This document shows, in pieces, positions 7,332 to 13,650 of a stretch of 19,442 nt of DNA. The DNA lies in assembly GCA_015256945.1 (NCBI GenBank), contig JABZLB010000042.1, forward strand, positions 1 through 19,442. The letters are read 5' to 3'. The notes below the pieces were generated by a model. The model searched no databases and was not told the origin of the DNA. It saw only the letters and a list, made by a program, of their open reading frames with translations. A program made the translations under genes and the position numbers. Positions within the stretch are counted from its first letter, which is position 1; every line of letters starts with the position of its first letter. The stretch comes from Prevotellaceae bacterium (lineage in GTDB: Bacteria > Bacteroidota > Bacteroidia > Bacteroidales > Bacteroidaceae).

Positions 7332-7458
7332 GGCAATATTTACGACAGAGCGTCAGTTTTCTGTCGGAAAAAGGGATGTTTTTTGTCAAAATGCTTTTCG
7401 TGTTCAACAGTCGTATACGGGGTGGCAGGCAGTTTTGTTTTGGCAGGAGCAGCTGCTT

Positions 7459-7935
7459 TCACCGGCGAAGCCTGAAAAATGTCTTCATCAGTTCAGCACA
7501 CTCGTCTTCCAATACACCTTTCGTAACCGTAGCTCTGGGGTGCAGGGCATGAGGGGCTATGAGCCTGAAACCGCGCTTTTCATCAGTAGCACCGTATACT
7601 ATACGGCTTAGTTGTGCCCACCCTGCGGCACCGGCGCACATTGTGCACGGCTCAACGGTGACATAAAGCGTACAGCCTGTAAGATACTTGCCGCCCATAA
7701 AGTTGGCTGCAGCCGAAATAGCGAGCATCTCGGCATGGGCTGTAACGTCGTGCAGCTGCTCGGTTTGGTTATGCGCGCGCGCAATAATGTGCCCGCCGTT
7801 TGCCACTACGGCTCCTACGGGTATTTCGCCTTCGTCAAAGGCTGCCTGTGCTTCCTTCAGGGCCATACGCATAAAATGCTCGTCGGTTATGGTCTGCTCT
7901 TCGTCCATTGGGGCTGTTGTTGAGGTCTGTATCAC
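7459..7935 (-). CDS. tadA: tRNA adenosine(34) deaminase
   Basis: A 158-residue zinc deaminase that converts adenosine to inosine at the wobble position of tRNA-Arg(ACG). The catalytic HAE (H67, E69) and PCTMC (C97, C100) zinc motifs are intact, and AGAAGWAQLSRIVYGA and the C-terminal helix follow the family pattern. The start is uncertain. ATG 7935 lies 12 bases after a TACCTTTG box, while the second Met (MDEEQ, 7908) would give a 149-residue protein closer to the usual length. Close relatives include nucleoside deaminases, but the TadA-type motifs favour this call. It diverges from yraN. Confidence 0.92.
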   Translation of the reverse strand: MIQTSTTAPMDEEQTITDEHFMRMALKEAQAAFDEGEIPVGAVVANGGHIIARAHNQTEQLHDVTAHAEMLAISAAANFMGGKYLTGCTLYVTVEPCTMCAGAAGWAQLSRIVYGATDEKRGFRLIAPHALHPRATVTKGVLEDECAELMKTFFRLRR

Positions 7936-7947
7936 GTGTATATATTA

Positions 7948-7955
7948 CAAAGGTA
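7948..7955 (-). promoter_or_regulatory. -7 box of tadA
   Basis: TACCTTTG is read on the minus strand just ahead of the tadA ATG. A clear TTTG -33 box at the right distance is missing, so the promoter is weak or activated. It lies back-to-back with the yraN promoter. Confidence 0.5.
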
Positions 7956-7964
7956 CGCAAAACT

Positions 7965-7995
7965 TTTGAAGTATGGATGATTTGTTTTACTTTTG
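7965..7995 (+). promoter_or_regulatory. yraN-birA promoter (Bacteroidetes type)
   Basis: TTTG (7965-7968), 19 bases, then TACTTTTG (7988-7995) matches the consensus exactly. The predicted start near 8001 gives a leader of about 16 bases. Confidence 0.78.
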
Positions 7996-8016
7996 CATAT
8001 ATAATAAGGTGTCAGC

Positions 8017-8400
8017 ATGGCCGAGCATAACGAATTGGGAAAATGGGGTGAACGTTATGTCGAAGCATTTCTTCGGCGTAAGGGTTACGTTATCCTCGAG
8101 CGCGACTGGCGTCATGGAAGCAGTTTGTGTGACATTGATTTGATTTGTAAAACTGCCGATGAAACCACCATTGTATTTGTTGAAGTAAAGACGAGAAGCG
8201 CTGATGATATTACGCTTCCCGAAGATGCCGTCACACCAAATAAGATGCGACGCTTAGGCCGTGCGGCCGATAACTACGTAAAAATGAACGATATAACCGA
8301 AGACCTGCGCTTTGATATTGTTGCACTTATTGGCGCAACAGGCAGCGATGAGGTCGAAATAAATCATATAGAAGATGCTTTCAATCCACTCGTTATTTAA
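8017..8400 (+). CDS. YraN family (UPF0102) endonuclease-like protein
   Basis: A 127-residue protein of the UPF0102/YraN family with a restriction-endonuclease-like fold. The expected PD-(D/E)xK-type residues are visible: the N-terminal GKWGERYVEAFLRRKGY block, CDIDLI (38-43), and EVK within FVEVKTR (54-60). The family is linked to DNA processing or recombination, but its substrate is not firmly known. The length is normal. It overlaps the downstream birA frame by 26 bases, which suggests coupled translation. Confidence 0.92.
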   Translation: MAEHNELGKWGERYVEAFLRRKGYVILERDWRHGSSLCDIDLICKTADETTIVFVEVKTRSADDITLPEDAVTPNKMRRLGRAADNYVKMNDITEDLRFDIVALIGATGSDEVEINHIEDAFNPLVI

Positions 8401-9169
8401 GCGAAAGAAAGACCCGCTGGCAGATGTGCGGTTCATTGACATTGACGAAACCGACAGTACAAGCAATTATATCAAGTCGATACTGGCTACACTCGATGGT
8501 GTTCAGCCTGAACCACGCATGATAGTAGCCTATGCCGACTACCAGACTGCAGGGCGAGGGCAGGGCAATAACACCTGGGAGAGCGAACGAGGCAAGAATC
8601 TTTTGTTCTCAGTTTGCTGCCATCCCGTATGGGTTCCCGTCACAAGTCAGTTTGTAATATCAAAGGCTGTGGCCCTGGCTCTGCGCGATTCGCTGGCCGA
8701 ATACACCAGCGACATTACTATAAAATGGCCTAACGACATTTACTGGCGCGACTGTAAGATAAGTGGTACCATCATTGAAAACACGCTTTCAAACCGCCAT
8801 ATTGCCGACTGTATTATTGGAACGGGTGTAGATGTAAACCAGGAGGTGTTCCGAAGTGACGCTCCTAACCCCGTTTCGCTGAAACAAATACTGGGGCATG
8901 ACATCGATCGCATGAAGCTTCTTAAGGATATTGTGTGTCGCATTGATGCGTATTTAGAAGAAATACGTAATGGAAACTACGAAAAAATAGCCACGCTTTA
9001 CATGAGCTATCTGTACCGGAGCAAAGGCTTTTATGCTTATCAGGACAAGGACGGACGCTTTGAAGCGGCTGTGGTTGAGGTGGAAGACGATGGCCATTTG
9101 GTGCTTCGTGACCGCGAAGGACGTATAAGAAGCTATGCGTTTAAGGAAGTAAATTTCATTCAAAAGTAA
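8375..9169 (+). CDS. birA: Biotin--[acetyl-CoA-carboxylase] ligase
   Basis: A 264-residue biotin protein ligase that makes biotinyl-AMP and attaches biotin to the carrier domain of biotin-dependent carboxylases. The biotin/ATP loop is GRGQGNNTW (60-68). KWPNDIYW (117-124) and the following KISG (128-131) form the active site. A small C-terminal SH3-like domain occupies about residues 220-264 (EVEDDGHLVLRD). There is no N-terminal helix-turn-helix, so this is a group I ligase that should not act as a repressor. The ATG at 8375 lies inside yraN. No better start follows before the conserved DETDSTS segment, so I keep it. Confidence 0.95.
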   Translation: MLSIHSLFKRKKDPLADVRFIDIDETDSTSNYIKSILATLDGVQPEPRMIVAYADYQTAGRGQGNNTWESERGKNLLFSVCCHPVWVPVTSQFVISKAVALALRDSLAEYTSDITIKWPNDIYWRDCKISGTIIENTLSNRHIADCIIGTGVDVNQEVFRSDAPNPVSLKQILGHDIDRMKLLKDIVCRIDAYLEEIRNGNYEKIATLYMSYLYRSKGFYAYQDKDGRFEAAVVEVEDDGHLVLRDREGRIRSYAFKEVNFIQK

Positions 9170-9392
9170 AAAAGTAAAAAAGTAAAAAGGTAAAAAGGTT
9201 GCGCGCATATTATGATATTATGGGTTGATATTGAGTGACAGGGATATTAATTGTTGTAGATTGGGTAGGCGAAGACATCAGAGAGCAGACATTTATCCTA
9301 AGTTGTTCCAACTTGTTAATGTCGGTTTCCCCGTGAGGTTGCGAAGCCTTTTTACCTTTTTACTCTTTTACTTCTTTACCTTTAAAAAACTC
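9161..9392. repeat. Inverted A/T-rich repeat arms around a 140-base spacer
   Basis: The left arm (9161-9202) repeats AAAAAGT and AAAAAGG units and overlaps the last birA codons. The right arm (9342-9385) carries the complement, CCTTTTTACC and TTTTTAC units. Most of about 30 aligned positions match between the arms. The right arm runs on into CTCCTT repeats (9389-9417). Together with the rest of 9170-9466 this fills the birA-pyrH gap, and I see no gene there. Confidence 0.6.
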
Positions 9393-9466
9393 CTTCTAAC
9401 TCCTTAACTCCTTACTCCTGAGTGAGATCCCTTTGCAAGATATAAAAATTTAATAATAAAGAAAAC

Positions 9467-10177
9467 ATGACACGATTTAAAAGAATTCTGCTTAAGCTCT
9501 CTGGCGAGAGCCTTATGGGACAGCAAGGTTTCGGTATCGACCCTGATAGACTGGCCGATTATGCCAACCAAATTAAAGAAATACACGCTATGGGCGTGCA
9601 GATTGGTATTGTAATAGGTGGCGGTAACATCTTTCGCGGACTGAGTGGCAGCCAAAAAGGGTTCGACCGTGTGAAAGGCGACCAGATGGGTATGTGTGCT
9701 ACGGTTATTAATTCGCTGGCTTTAAGTTCGGCCTTAGGGGCTATTGGCGTAAAAAATAAGGTAATGACGGCCATACGAATGGAGCCTATTGGCGAGTACT
9801 ATAATAAATGGAAGGCCGTCGAAGCCCTCAACGACGGCTATGTTTGCATCTTTTCTGCCGGTACGGGCAACCCCTATTTTACAACCGACACGGGCAGTTC
9901 GCTGCGCGGTATAGAGATTGAAGCTGACGTGATGCTGAAAGGTACGCGTGTAGATGGTGTTTATACGGCCGACCCCGAAAAGGATTCTTCGGCAACGAAA
10001 TTTACTGAAATATCTTATCATGACGTGCTTGAGCGCGGACTGAAAGTAATGGATTTGACAGCCATTTGCATGTGTCAGGATAACAATTTGCCCATTTATG
10101 TGTTTAATATGGACGTAGTAGGCAACCTCAAAAAGGTGATGCAGGGCGAGGAAATAGGCACGTTGGTGCACCCGTAG
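9467..10177 (+). CDS. pyrH: UMP kinase
   Basis: A 236-residue amino-acid-kinase-fold enzyme that phosphorylates UMP to UDP in pyrimidine nucleotide synthesis. KRILLKLSGESLMG at the N terminus, the phosphate-binding IGGGNIFRG, the UMP-binding GTGNPYFTTD and KGTRVDGVYTADP are all diagnostic. The length is normal. The start ATG 9467 precedes the conserved lysine block. A possible weak -7 box, TCCCTTTG (9428-9435), lies upstream without a clear -33 box. A terminator follows at 10258. No ribosome-recycling factor (frr) gene follows here, although pyrH and frr are often neighbours in other bacteria. Confidence 0.97.
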   Translation: MTRFKRILLKLSGESLMGQQGFGIDPDRLADYANQIKEIHAMGVQIGIVIGGGNIFRGLSGSQKGFDRVKGDQMGMCATVINSLALSSALGAIGVKNKVMTAIRMEPIGEYYNKWKAVEALNDGYVCIFSAGTGNPYFTTDTGSSLRGIEIEADVMLKGTRVDGVYTADPEKDSSATKFTEISYHDVLERGLKVMDLTAICMCQDNNLPIYVFNMDVVGNLKKVMQGEEIGTLVHP

Positions 10178-10257
10178 TATTATTGGCAGAACAAATGCGC
10201 GTGGTAAAACCGTGTTTGTTTACCACGCCGTGCATTTTGTTATCACGGGCAAAGTAT

Positions 10258-10297
10258 AAAGGTTATCGCGTTATCGTGGTAACCTTTTGTTGTTTTG
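10258..10297 (+). terminator. pyrH terminator
   Basis: AAAGGTTATCGCG (10258-10270) pairs with CGTGGTAACCTTT (10275-10287) over 13 positions, two of them G-T, around a TTAT loop. TTGTTGTTTT follows. Confidence 0.75.
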
Positions 10298-10402
10298 TTT
10301 CTATGATTACGTTGTATTTTTTCTTTGTCTTTGCCGTTTTGCTACTATATTTTCGTTGTTCTGTCTCTTTGTTTCCTTTGTTCTGTTTCTTTGTTCCCAT
10401 TG

Positions 10403-10509
10403 TTAAGTTGAACGTTCGACGGCCGTCAGCAGAGCGTATGGCGGCCGTGACACCCATCATACGACAACCGTCATACGTGCTGCTGACGGCCGTCAAACAA
10501 TCAACTTAA
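10403..10509. repeat. 107-bp palindromic repeat element, copy 1
   Basis: The outer arms TTAAGTTGA (10403-10411) and TCAACTTAA (10501-10509) are perfect. Six bases further in, both arms continue with GACGGCCGTCAGCAG (10418-10432) and its exact complement (10480-10494). An inner pair, CGTATGGCGG / CCGTCATACG (10435-10444, 10468-10477), has one mismatch. The whole forms one long hairpin. A related copy lies at 18650-18738. Confidence 0.75.
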
Positions 10510-10537
10510 TGCCTAAAAGTCATAAGAACTATAATAT

Positions 10538-10569
10538 AAAAACCCTGCCACTACAACGTAGAGACAGGG
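10538..10569 (-). terminator. Terminator of the DUF3791-DUF3990 module
   Basis: CCCTGCCACTAC (10543-10554) pairs with GTAGAGACAGGG (10558-10569), with two internal mismatches. On the minus strand the stem is followed by five T (10542-10538). Confidence 0.75.
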
Positions 10570-10608
10570 CCGTATGAGGGGGAAGGGGAGTGAACGGGAT
10601 ATGTCAGC

Positions 10609-10830
10609 TTACCCCATCTTGCCGGTTAAGAGTTCGTTTTGCAGGTACGACATAACATAACCTGCACTTTGATAATAGAGCTGTGTTTTGTTGTCGAGTA
10701 ACTTCTGATATGTTTCTGAATTGAAAACATATTCTAAAGCCTGCTCCATACTGATGTTAGCATCGTTGCTCATCAGCATATTGGCAAGTTCTGTTACTAA
10801 GTCGGCTTTCATTTCTTCAATTTCATTCAT
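10609..10830 (-). CDS. Small acidic protein, third gene of the DUF3990 module
   Basis: A 73-residue, probably all-helical soluble protein, last in a tightly coupled three-gene unit. Its ATG overlaps the DUF3990 stop in ATGA. It is acidic at the N terminus (NEIEEMKADL). The segment from MEQALEYV to YYQS aligns without gaps over 28 residues with the first protein of the module: both have M-x-Q-A-x-x-Y at the start and Q-S at the end, with hydrophobic positions in step. I infer that it is a diverged relative of the DUF3791 protein. It could be a second antitoxin, a chaperone for the toxin or a specificity partner. I do not recognise it as a named family. Confidence 0.85.
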   Translation of the reverse strand: MNEIEEMKADLVTELANMLMSNDANISMEQALEYVFNSETYQKLLDNKTQLYYQSAGYVMSYLQNELLTGKMG

Positions 10831-11303
10831 ATCCGCTGAAGATGTTTAATGGCACGTTCTGTTCCGAAATCATACTGGATTGTAATGCCTTTCATATATT
10901 TTAAATTCCTGATTAACTGTGATATATCGATGTCTTTGTTTTGAAAACGCCACAGCTGGCGTCCTACTCTGTCGTTGGCAATAGGGCCAATGACAATATC
11001 GTAGTTGTGCGAAGGTGTTGGCAGGTTATGGGTTCTGTTGGCTATAATAAAGTTCGCCCAGTCCTCAGTGTAATCATCAAACGTCCTTATATTGAGCTGA
11101 TTATTGTTAAGAATGCTCTCGTCGAAATTGTATTCTAACACAGTTGGTGTGCCTCCCAACAGTTCAACGCGTGCTTTTGCCATCTCTTCAGCCTGCATAA
11201 GACTGTCGGATAAGTAAAAGCCCGGACCGAAATCCTTACAGGGTTTCGACTTGGAAAGGTCTATTTGGCTAAACCCTTTATTTGTTCCGTGATAAAGTTT
11301 CAT
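10827..11303 (-). CDS. DUF3990 protein, putative ADP-ribosyltransferase-like toxin
   Basis: A 158-residue protein of the DUF3990 family, which to my knowledge belongs to the ADP-ribosyltransferase fold group. The family landmarks are present: YHGT (4-7) with the NAD-binding-type His5, FGPGFYLS (25-32) with Tyr30, W82 and the R90 stretch DWANFIIANR, then YDIVIGPIANDR (101-112), and a closing YDFGTERAIKHL. An H-Y-(acidic or polar) triad with D102, N110 or D111 is plausible but not proven. The gene overlaps both neighbours by four bases (11300-11303, 10827-10830). Tight coupling to two small genes and isolation between promoter and terminator suggest a toxin-antitoxin or phage-defence role. Target and activity are unknown. 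Confidence 0.9.
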   Translation of the reverse strand: MKLYHGTNKGFSQIDLSKSKPCKDFGPGFYLSDSLMQAEEMAKARVELLGGTPTVLEYNFDESILNNNQLNIRTFDDYTEDWANFIIANRTHNLPTPSHNYDIVIGPIANDRVGRQLWRFQNKDIDISQLIRNLKYMKGITIQYDFGTERAIKHLQRI

Positions 11304-11524
11304 GCCAGTTTTCCTCCGTTTTTTTGGCAGTATGCAGCCAGTTCGTCGACCATGCTGTTGAACGATTGCGTGTGTACGAAACCATAATGACGGTCAATAA
11401 AGTCGATGGCTTTGAAGCGACTGAGGTAGTTGAACGCCTGTTTCATAGTAAGTCCGAATCGTTTACCAAACTCGTGAATGAAGATAACGGTCCATTCTAA
11501 TTTCTCTTTGTTGCTGTATTCCAT
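11300..11524 (-). CDS. DUF3791 family small protein, putative antitoxin or partner
   Basis: A 74-residue helical protein, first in the module. The pattern LEWTVIFIHEFGKRFGLTMKQ ... YGFVHTQS matches my recall of DUF3791, whose members end with a Y-x-x-x-HTQ motif and commonly precede DUF3990 genes. Its stop overlaps the DUF3990 ATG. Being first in the operon fits an antitoxin made ahead of its toxin. There is no obvious DNA-binding motif, though its N-terminal helices could mediate autoregulation through the inverted repeat upstream. Function is inferred from context. Confidence 0.87.
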   Translation of the reverse strand: MEYSNKEKLEWTVIFIHEFGKRFGLTMKQAFNYLSRFKAIDFIDRHYGFVHTQSFNSMVDELAAYCQKNGGKLA

Positions 11525-11615
11525 GCCTTTTTTATGGGGTTTAATATGGGTTTTACATACGAACAGTATTGAAAAACAAGGGGTAGTAGGCTATGGTTGG
11601 CGTGCTTACCCGTGG

Positions 11616-11649
11616 CAAATATATACAATTAATTCGTATAAGGGGCAAA
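11616..11649 (-). promoter_or_regulatory. Promoter of the DUF3791-DUF3990 module
   Basis: On the minus strand TTTG (11649-11646) is followed after 22 bases by TATATTTG (11623-11616). The predicted start near 11610 gives a leader of about 86 bases. The spacing is slightly longer than ideal. Confidence 0.6.
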
Positions 11650-11654
11650 CTGCG

Positions 11655-11691
11655 CCCTGTTTTTACGTCATAAAACACGTAAAAACCAGGG
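11655..11691. promoter_or_regulatory. Operator-like inverted repeat upstream of the module promoter
   Basis: CCCTGTTTTTACGT (11655-11668) pairs with ACGTAAAAACCAGGG (11677-11691) over 14 positions, with one bulged C (11687) and an 8-base spacer. It lies five bases upstream of the -33 box. It lacks a T run in the direction of the DUF4834 gene, so an operator is likelier than a terminator. Confidence 0.5.
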
Positions 11692-11744
11692 GTATGAACA
11701 GAATAAAACAAGAGGCAGGGTGCTTTTATAGAAACAGAAGACAG

Positions 11745-12035
11745 CTATTTTTCTTCCTCGTAATCAACGTATTCGCCTTCGTCCTGTGTAAAAATTTTCT
11801 GGCCGGCCTGCTGTTGAGAGCGGTTGTCGATGATGGTTTCGCCATCATCTGTTGTGGTTCGGCGCGATGTGTTTTCGTTGTAACGGTTGTCGCGTCCCGT
11901 TGCAGAGTTGGTACCGGCATTGCCGCGATTACGGTTCATTATTCTTTGCAGGGCCGTTAAAGCATAGTAAATGATAGCAGCTGCAGCAAGTATACCGATA
12001 ACAAAAACGATAAGAAGCGTTTTTAAAATAATCAT
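11745..12035 (-). CDS. DUF4834 family small membrane protein
   Basis: A 96-residue protein with one N-terminal membrane helix (about residues 3-28, LKTLLIVFVIGILAAAAII). A polar, disordered tail rich in Asn, Thr, Asp and Glu ends in DEGEYVDYEEEK. It resembles DUF4834, a Bacteroidetes-specific family of unknown function that I recall next to phosphatidylserine genes. It is the last gene of the psd-pssA operon, starting 12 bases after pssA. It might assist membrane lipid synthesis, but only the context supports that. No clear terminator follows. Confidence 0.85.
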   Translation of the reverse strand: MIILKTLLIVFVIGILAAAAIIYYALTALQRIMNRNRGNAGTNSATGRDNRYNENTSRRTTTDDGETIIDNRSQQQAGQKIFTQDEGEYVDYEEEK

Positions 12036-12047
12036 GGCTGTACATTT

Positions 12048-12782
12048 TTAAGCCTTGGCCTGACGCTCGGCCATGCTGAGAACGACAGAGAAGAATACGT
12101 ATATGCTGATTACGATCCACCATGATTCAAGGAATCCGTCGAAGCCGTTCGCTATGGAAAACGCCATAATGATAACGGCAGCCAGCGCTAAGAAGGCATA
12201 GCGTATTTCGTTGCCTTTGAAGCCCCAGTGCTTAAACTTAAGCGCAAACATGGGTATTTCAGATACAAGAAGCCAGCAGCTTACAAGCATCATCGCAATA
12301 AGGGCGTAGCCTCCCCATGTGTAATTGGTGAAAAAGTTGCCTGCAAAGACGATGAGAGAAGCCCAGAAAAGGGCGTTGGCAGGCGTGGGAAGTCCGATGA
12401 ATCCCATCGTCTGACGTTCGTCAAGATTGAATTTTGCCAGTCGCAAAGCAGAGAAAGCTGCCATGACGTAGGCCACAAAGGGCAGGTAAGTTACTAAGAA
12501 ATCAGGCAGAAGCGGAAAGTCCATTACGAGCAATTGCGACAGAAGGATGGTTGAAGGAGCCACACCAAAGGTAACGTCGTCAGCCAGAGAGTCGAGCTCT
12601 TTGCCAATAGGCGACGATACATGCAAGGCTCGTGCGCTCATGCCATCGAAGAAATCGAACACGGCTCCAATAATAATCCATGTAAGAGCTTGGTCTGGAC
12701 TGTGGAAGAATGCGAAACAAGTAGCGATGCAACCCGATATAAGGTTGCAGCAAGTAAGGATGTTAGGAATGTGTTTTTTCAT
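12048..12782 (-). CDS. pssA: CDP-diacylglycerol--serine O-phosphatidyltransferase
   Basis: A 244-residue integral membrane enzyme that makes phosphatidylserine from CDP-diacylglycerol and serine. The CDP-alcohol phosphotransferase motif D-G-x2-A-R-x8-G-x3-D-x3-D is complete (D46, G47, A50, R51, G60, D64, D68). Several hydrophobic helices follow. I use the ATG at 12782 (MKKHIPNILT). The longer frame from 12857 would overlap the end of psd by 64 bases and adds 25 residues unlike the family. psd ends 11 bases upstream. The product is the substrate of that decarboxylase, so the two genes form the phosphatidylethanolamine pathway. Confidence 0.95.
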   Translation of the reverse strand: MKKHIPNILTCCNLISGCIATCFAFFHSPDQALTWIIIGAVFDFFDGMSARALHVSSPIGKELDSLADDVTFGVAPSTILLSQLLVMDFPLLPDFLVTYLPFVAYVMAAFSALRLAKFNLDERQTMGFIGLPTPANALFWASLIVFAGNFFTNYTWGGYALIAMMLVSCWLLVSEIPMFALKFKHWGFKGNEIRYAFLALAAVIIMAFSIANGFDGFLESWWIVISIYVFFSVVLSMAERQAKA

Positions 12783-12793
12783 TTTAAAGCCGA

Positions 12794-13489
12794 TTACTGA
12801 CGCAAGCGAGCAATGATGGTTTGGTCGCCGGTTGTCTTCTGTCCCATTGTAACACACACCTCGCTGTTGGCTGGAAGGAATACGTCTACGCGCGAACCTA
12901 ACTTAATAAAGCCCAGATGTTCGTCGATAAAACAATCTTCTCCCTCCCTTGCATAGGTTACAATGCGGCGTGCTACCGCCCCTGCAATCTGACGACATAG
13001 TACATCTGTGCCGTCGGGTGTGGTGATCATGGTGTCGGTATGTTCGTTTTCCATACTGGCTTTAGGCAGCCATGCCTTATGAAAATTGCCGTTAAAGTGC
13101 TTGACGAACTTCACTTTGCCATCGACAGGAAACCAGTTTGCATGAACGTTGGTAACGCTCATGAAGATACTAATCATCAGGCGTCGGTCGTGAAAGTAGG
13201 TATCTTCGTCAACCTCTTCAACAACAACAATCTTCCCATCTGCCGGAGCGACAACTATTCCATTGGTATCTTCAACGTCAAGATAGCGTATAGGACATTG
13301 ATAAAAGTTTACGACGATGCCATAAATAAAGCCATAAACCACGATGAAAAGCCAAAAGGGCCATTTTGTTTCAAAAGTAAACCAGAGGCCTGAAGCCAAA
13401 ATAATAAAAAGAAGAAAACCGTAGAACAGCTGGTCTGTGCCCTCACGGTGTATGCGAATTTTCTTTAATTTCTTAATGCGTTTGCCCAT
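12794..13489 (-). CDS. psd: Phosphatidylserine decarboxylase
   Basis: A 231-residue pyruvoyl enzyme that converts phosphatidylserine to phosphatidylethanolamine. Two adjacent membrane helices occupy about residues 20-62. The catalytic core has APADGKIVVVEEV (81-93), NVHANWFPVDGKV (114-126), and the self-cleavage site LGSR (197-200), where the bond between G198 and S199 should break to form the pyruvoyl group. The short length and LGSR instead of LGST are typical of the short, archaeal-like subfamily widespread in Bacteroidetes. It is the first gene of the psd-pssA-DUF4834 operon, with a good promoter. Confidence 0.95.
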   Translation of the reverse strand: MGKRIKKLKKIRIHREGTDQLFYGFLLFIILASGLWFTFETKWPFWLFIVVYGFIYGIVVNFYQCPIRYLDVEDTNGIVVAPADGKIVVVEEVDEDTYFHDRRLMISIFMSVTNVHANWFPVDGKVKFVKHFNGNFHKAWLPKASMENEHTDTMITTPDGTDVLCRQIAGAVARRIVTYAREGEDCFIDEHLGFIKLGSRVDVFLPANSEVCVTMGQKTTGDQTIIARLRQ

Positions 13490-13550
13490 ATTACAATAAG
13501 CGCGTTGTGTTTTTATTTCCCGTTTAGGGAACTTTGTATATAGCTATATG

Positions 13551-13582
13551 CAAAGGTAGTCGATTTTTCTTTAAGTGACAAA
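13551..13582 (-). promoter_or_regulatory. psd operon promoter (Bacteroidetes type)
   Basis: On the minus strand TTTG (13582-13579) is followed after 20 bases by TACCTTTG (13558-13551). The start site near 13545 leaves a leader of about 56 bases. Confidence 0.75.
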
Positions 13583-13598
13583 TTTTTTATATGCTTCT

Positions 13599-13630
13599 TT
13601 TGGGCATGTCGTTTTTTCAGCGTAACTTTA
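13599..13630 (+). promoter_or_regulatory. dnaE promoter
   Basis: TTTG (13599-13602), 20 bases, then TAACTTTA (13623-13630) fits the consensus except for the final base. It lies 20 bases ahead of ATG 13651 and inside the longer open frame, which argues for the later start. Confidence 0.6.
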
Positions 13631-13650
13631 CAATCTCAAAAGCAACGGAA

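Larger units (their letters stand above)
10178..10608. other. Gene-free stretch with terminators, pyrimidine tract and palindromic repeat
   Basis: About 430 bases separate pyrH from the accessory module. In order they hold a stem GCGTGGTAAA/TTTACCACGC (10199-10228), the pyrH terminator, a T-rich tract (about 10286-10400) with many TTTG and TTTC units, a 107-bp palindromic repeat and the module's own terminator. Open frames across it are composition artefacts with no family-like sequence. Confidence 0.7.

Noticed and set aside
9734..10171. 145-residue minus-strand open frame opposite pyrH
   Set aside because: It lies wholly antisense to a highly conserved kinase gene and is a shadow of its codon pattern.
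11655..11691. Terminator of the DUF4834 gene
   Set aside because: On the minus strand the stem is followed by CGCAGTTTGCC, not a T run, so an operator is the better reading.
12783..12857. Longer start for pssA
   Set aside because: It would run 64 bases into psd and adds sequence unlike the family; ATG 12782 fits the 11-base gap seen in the operon.
13591..13650. Twenty-residue N-terminal extension of the polymerase alpha subunit
   Set aside because: The extra residues are not family-like and the promoter TTTG-N20-TAACTTTA lies inside them. The PHP domain begins directly at ATG 13651.
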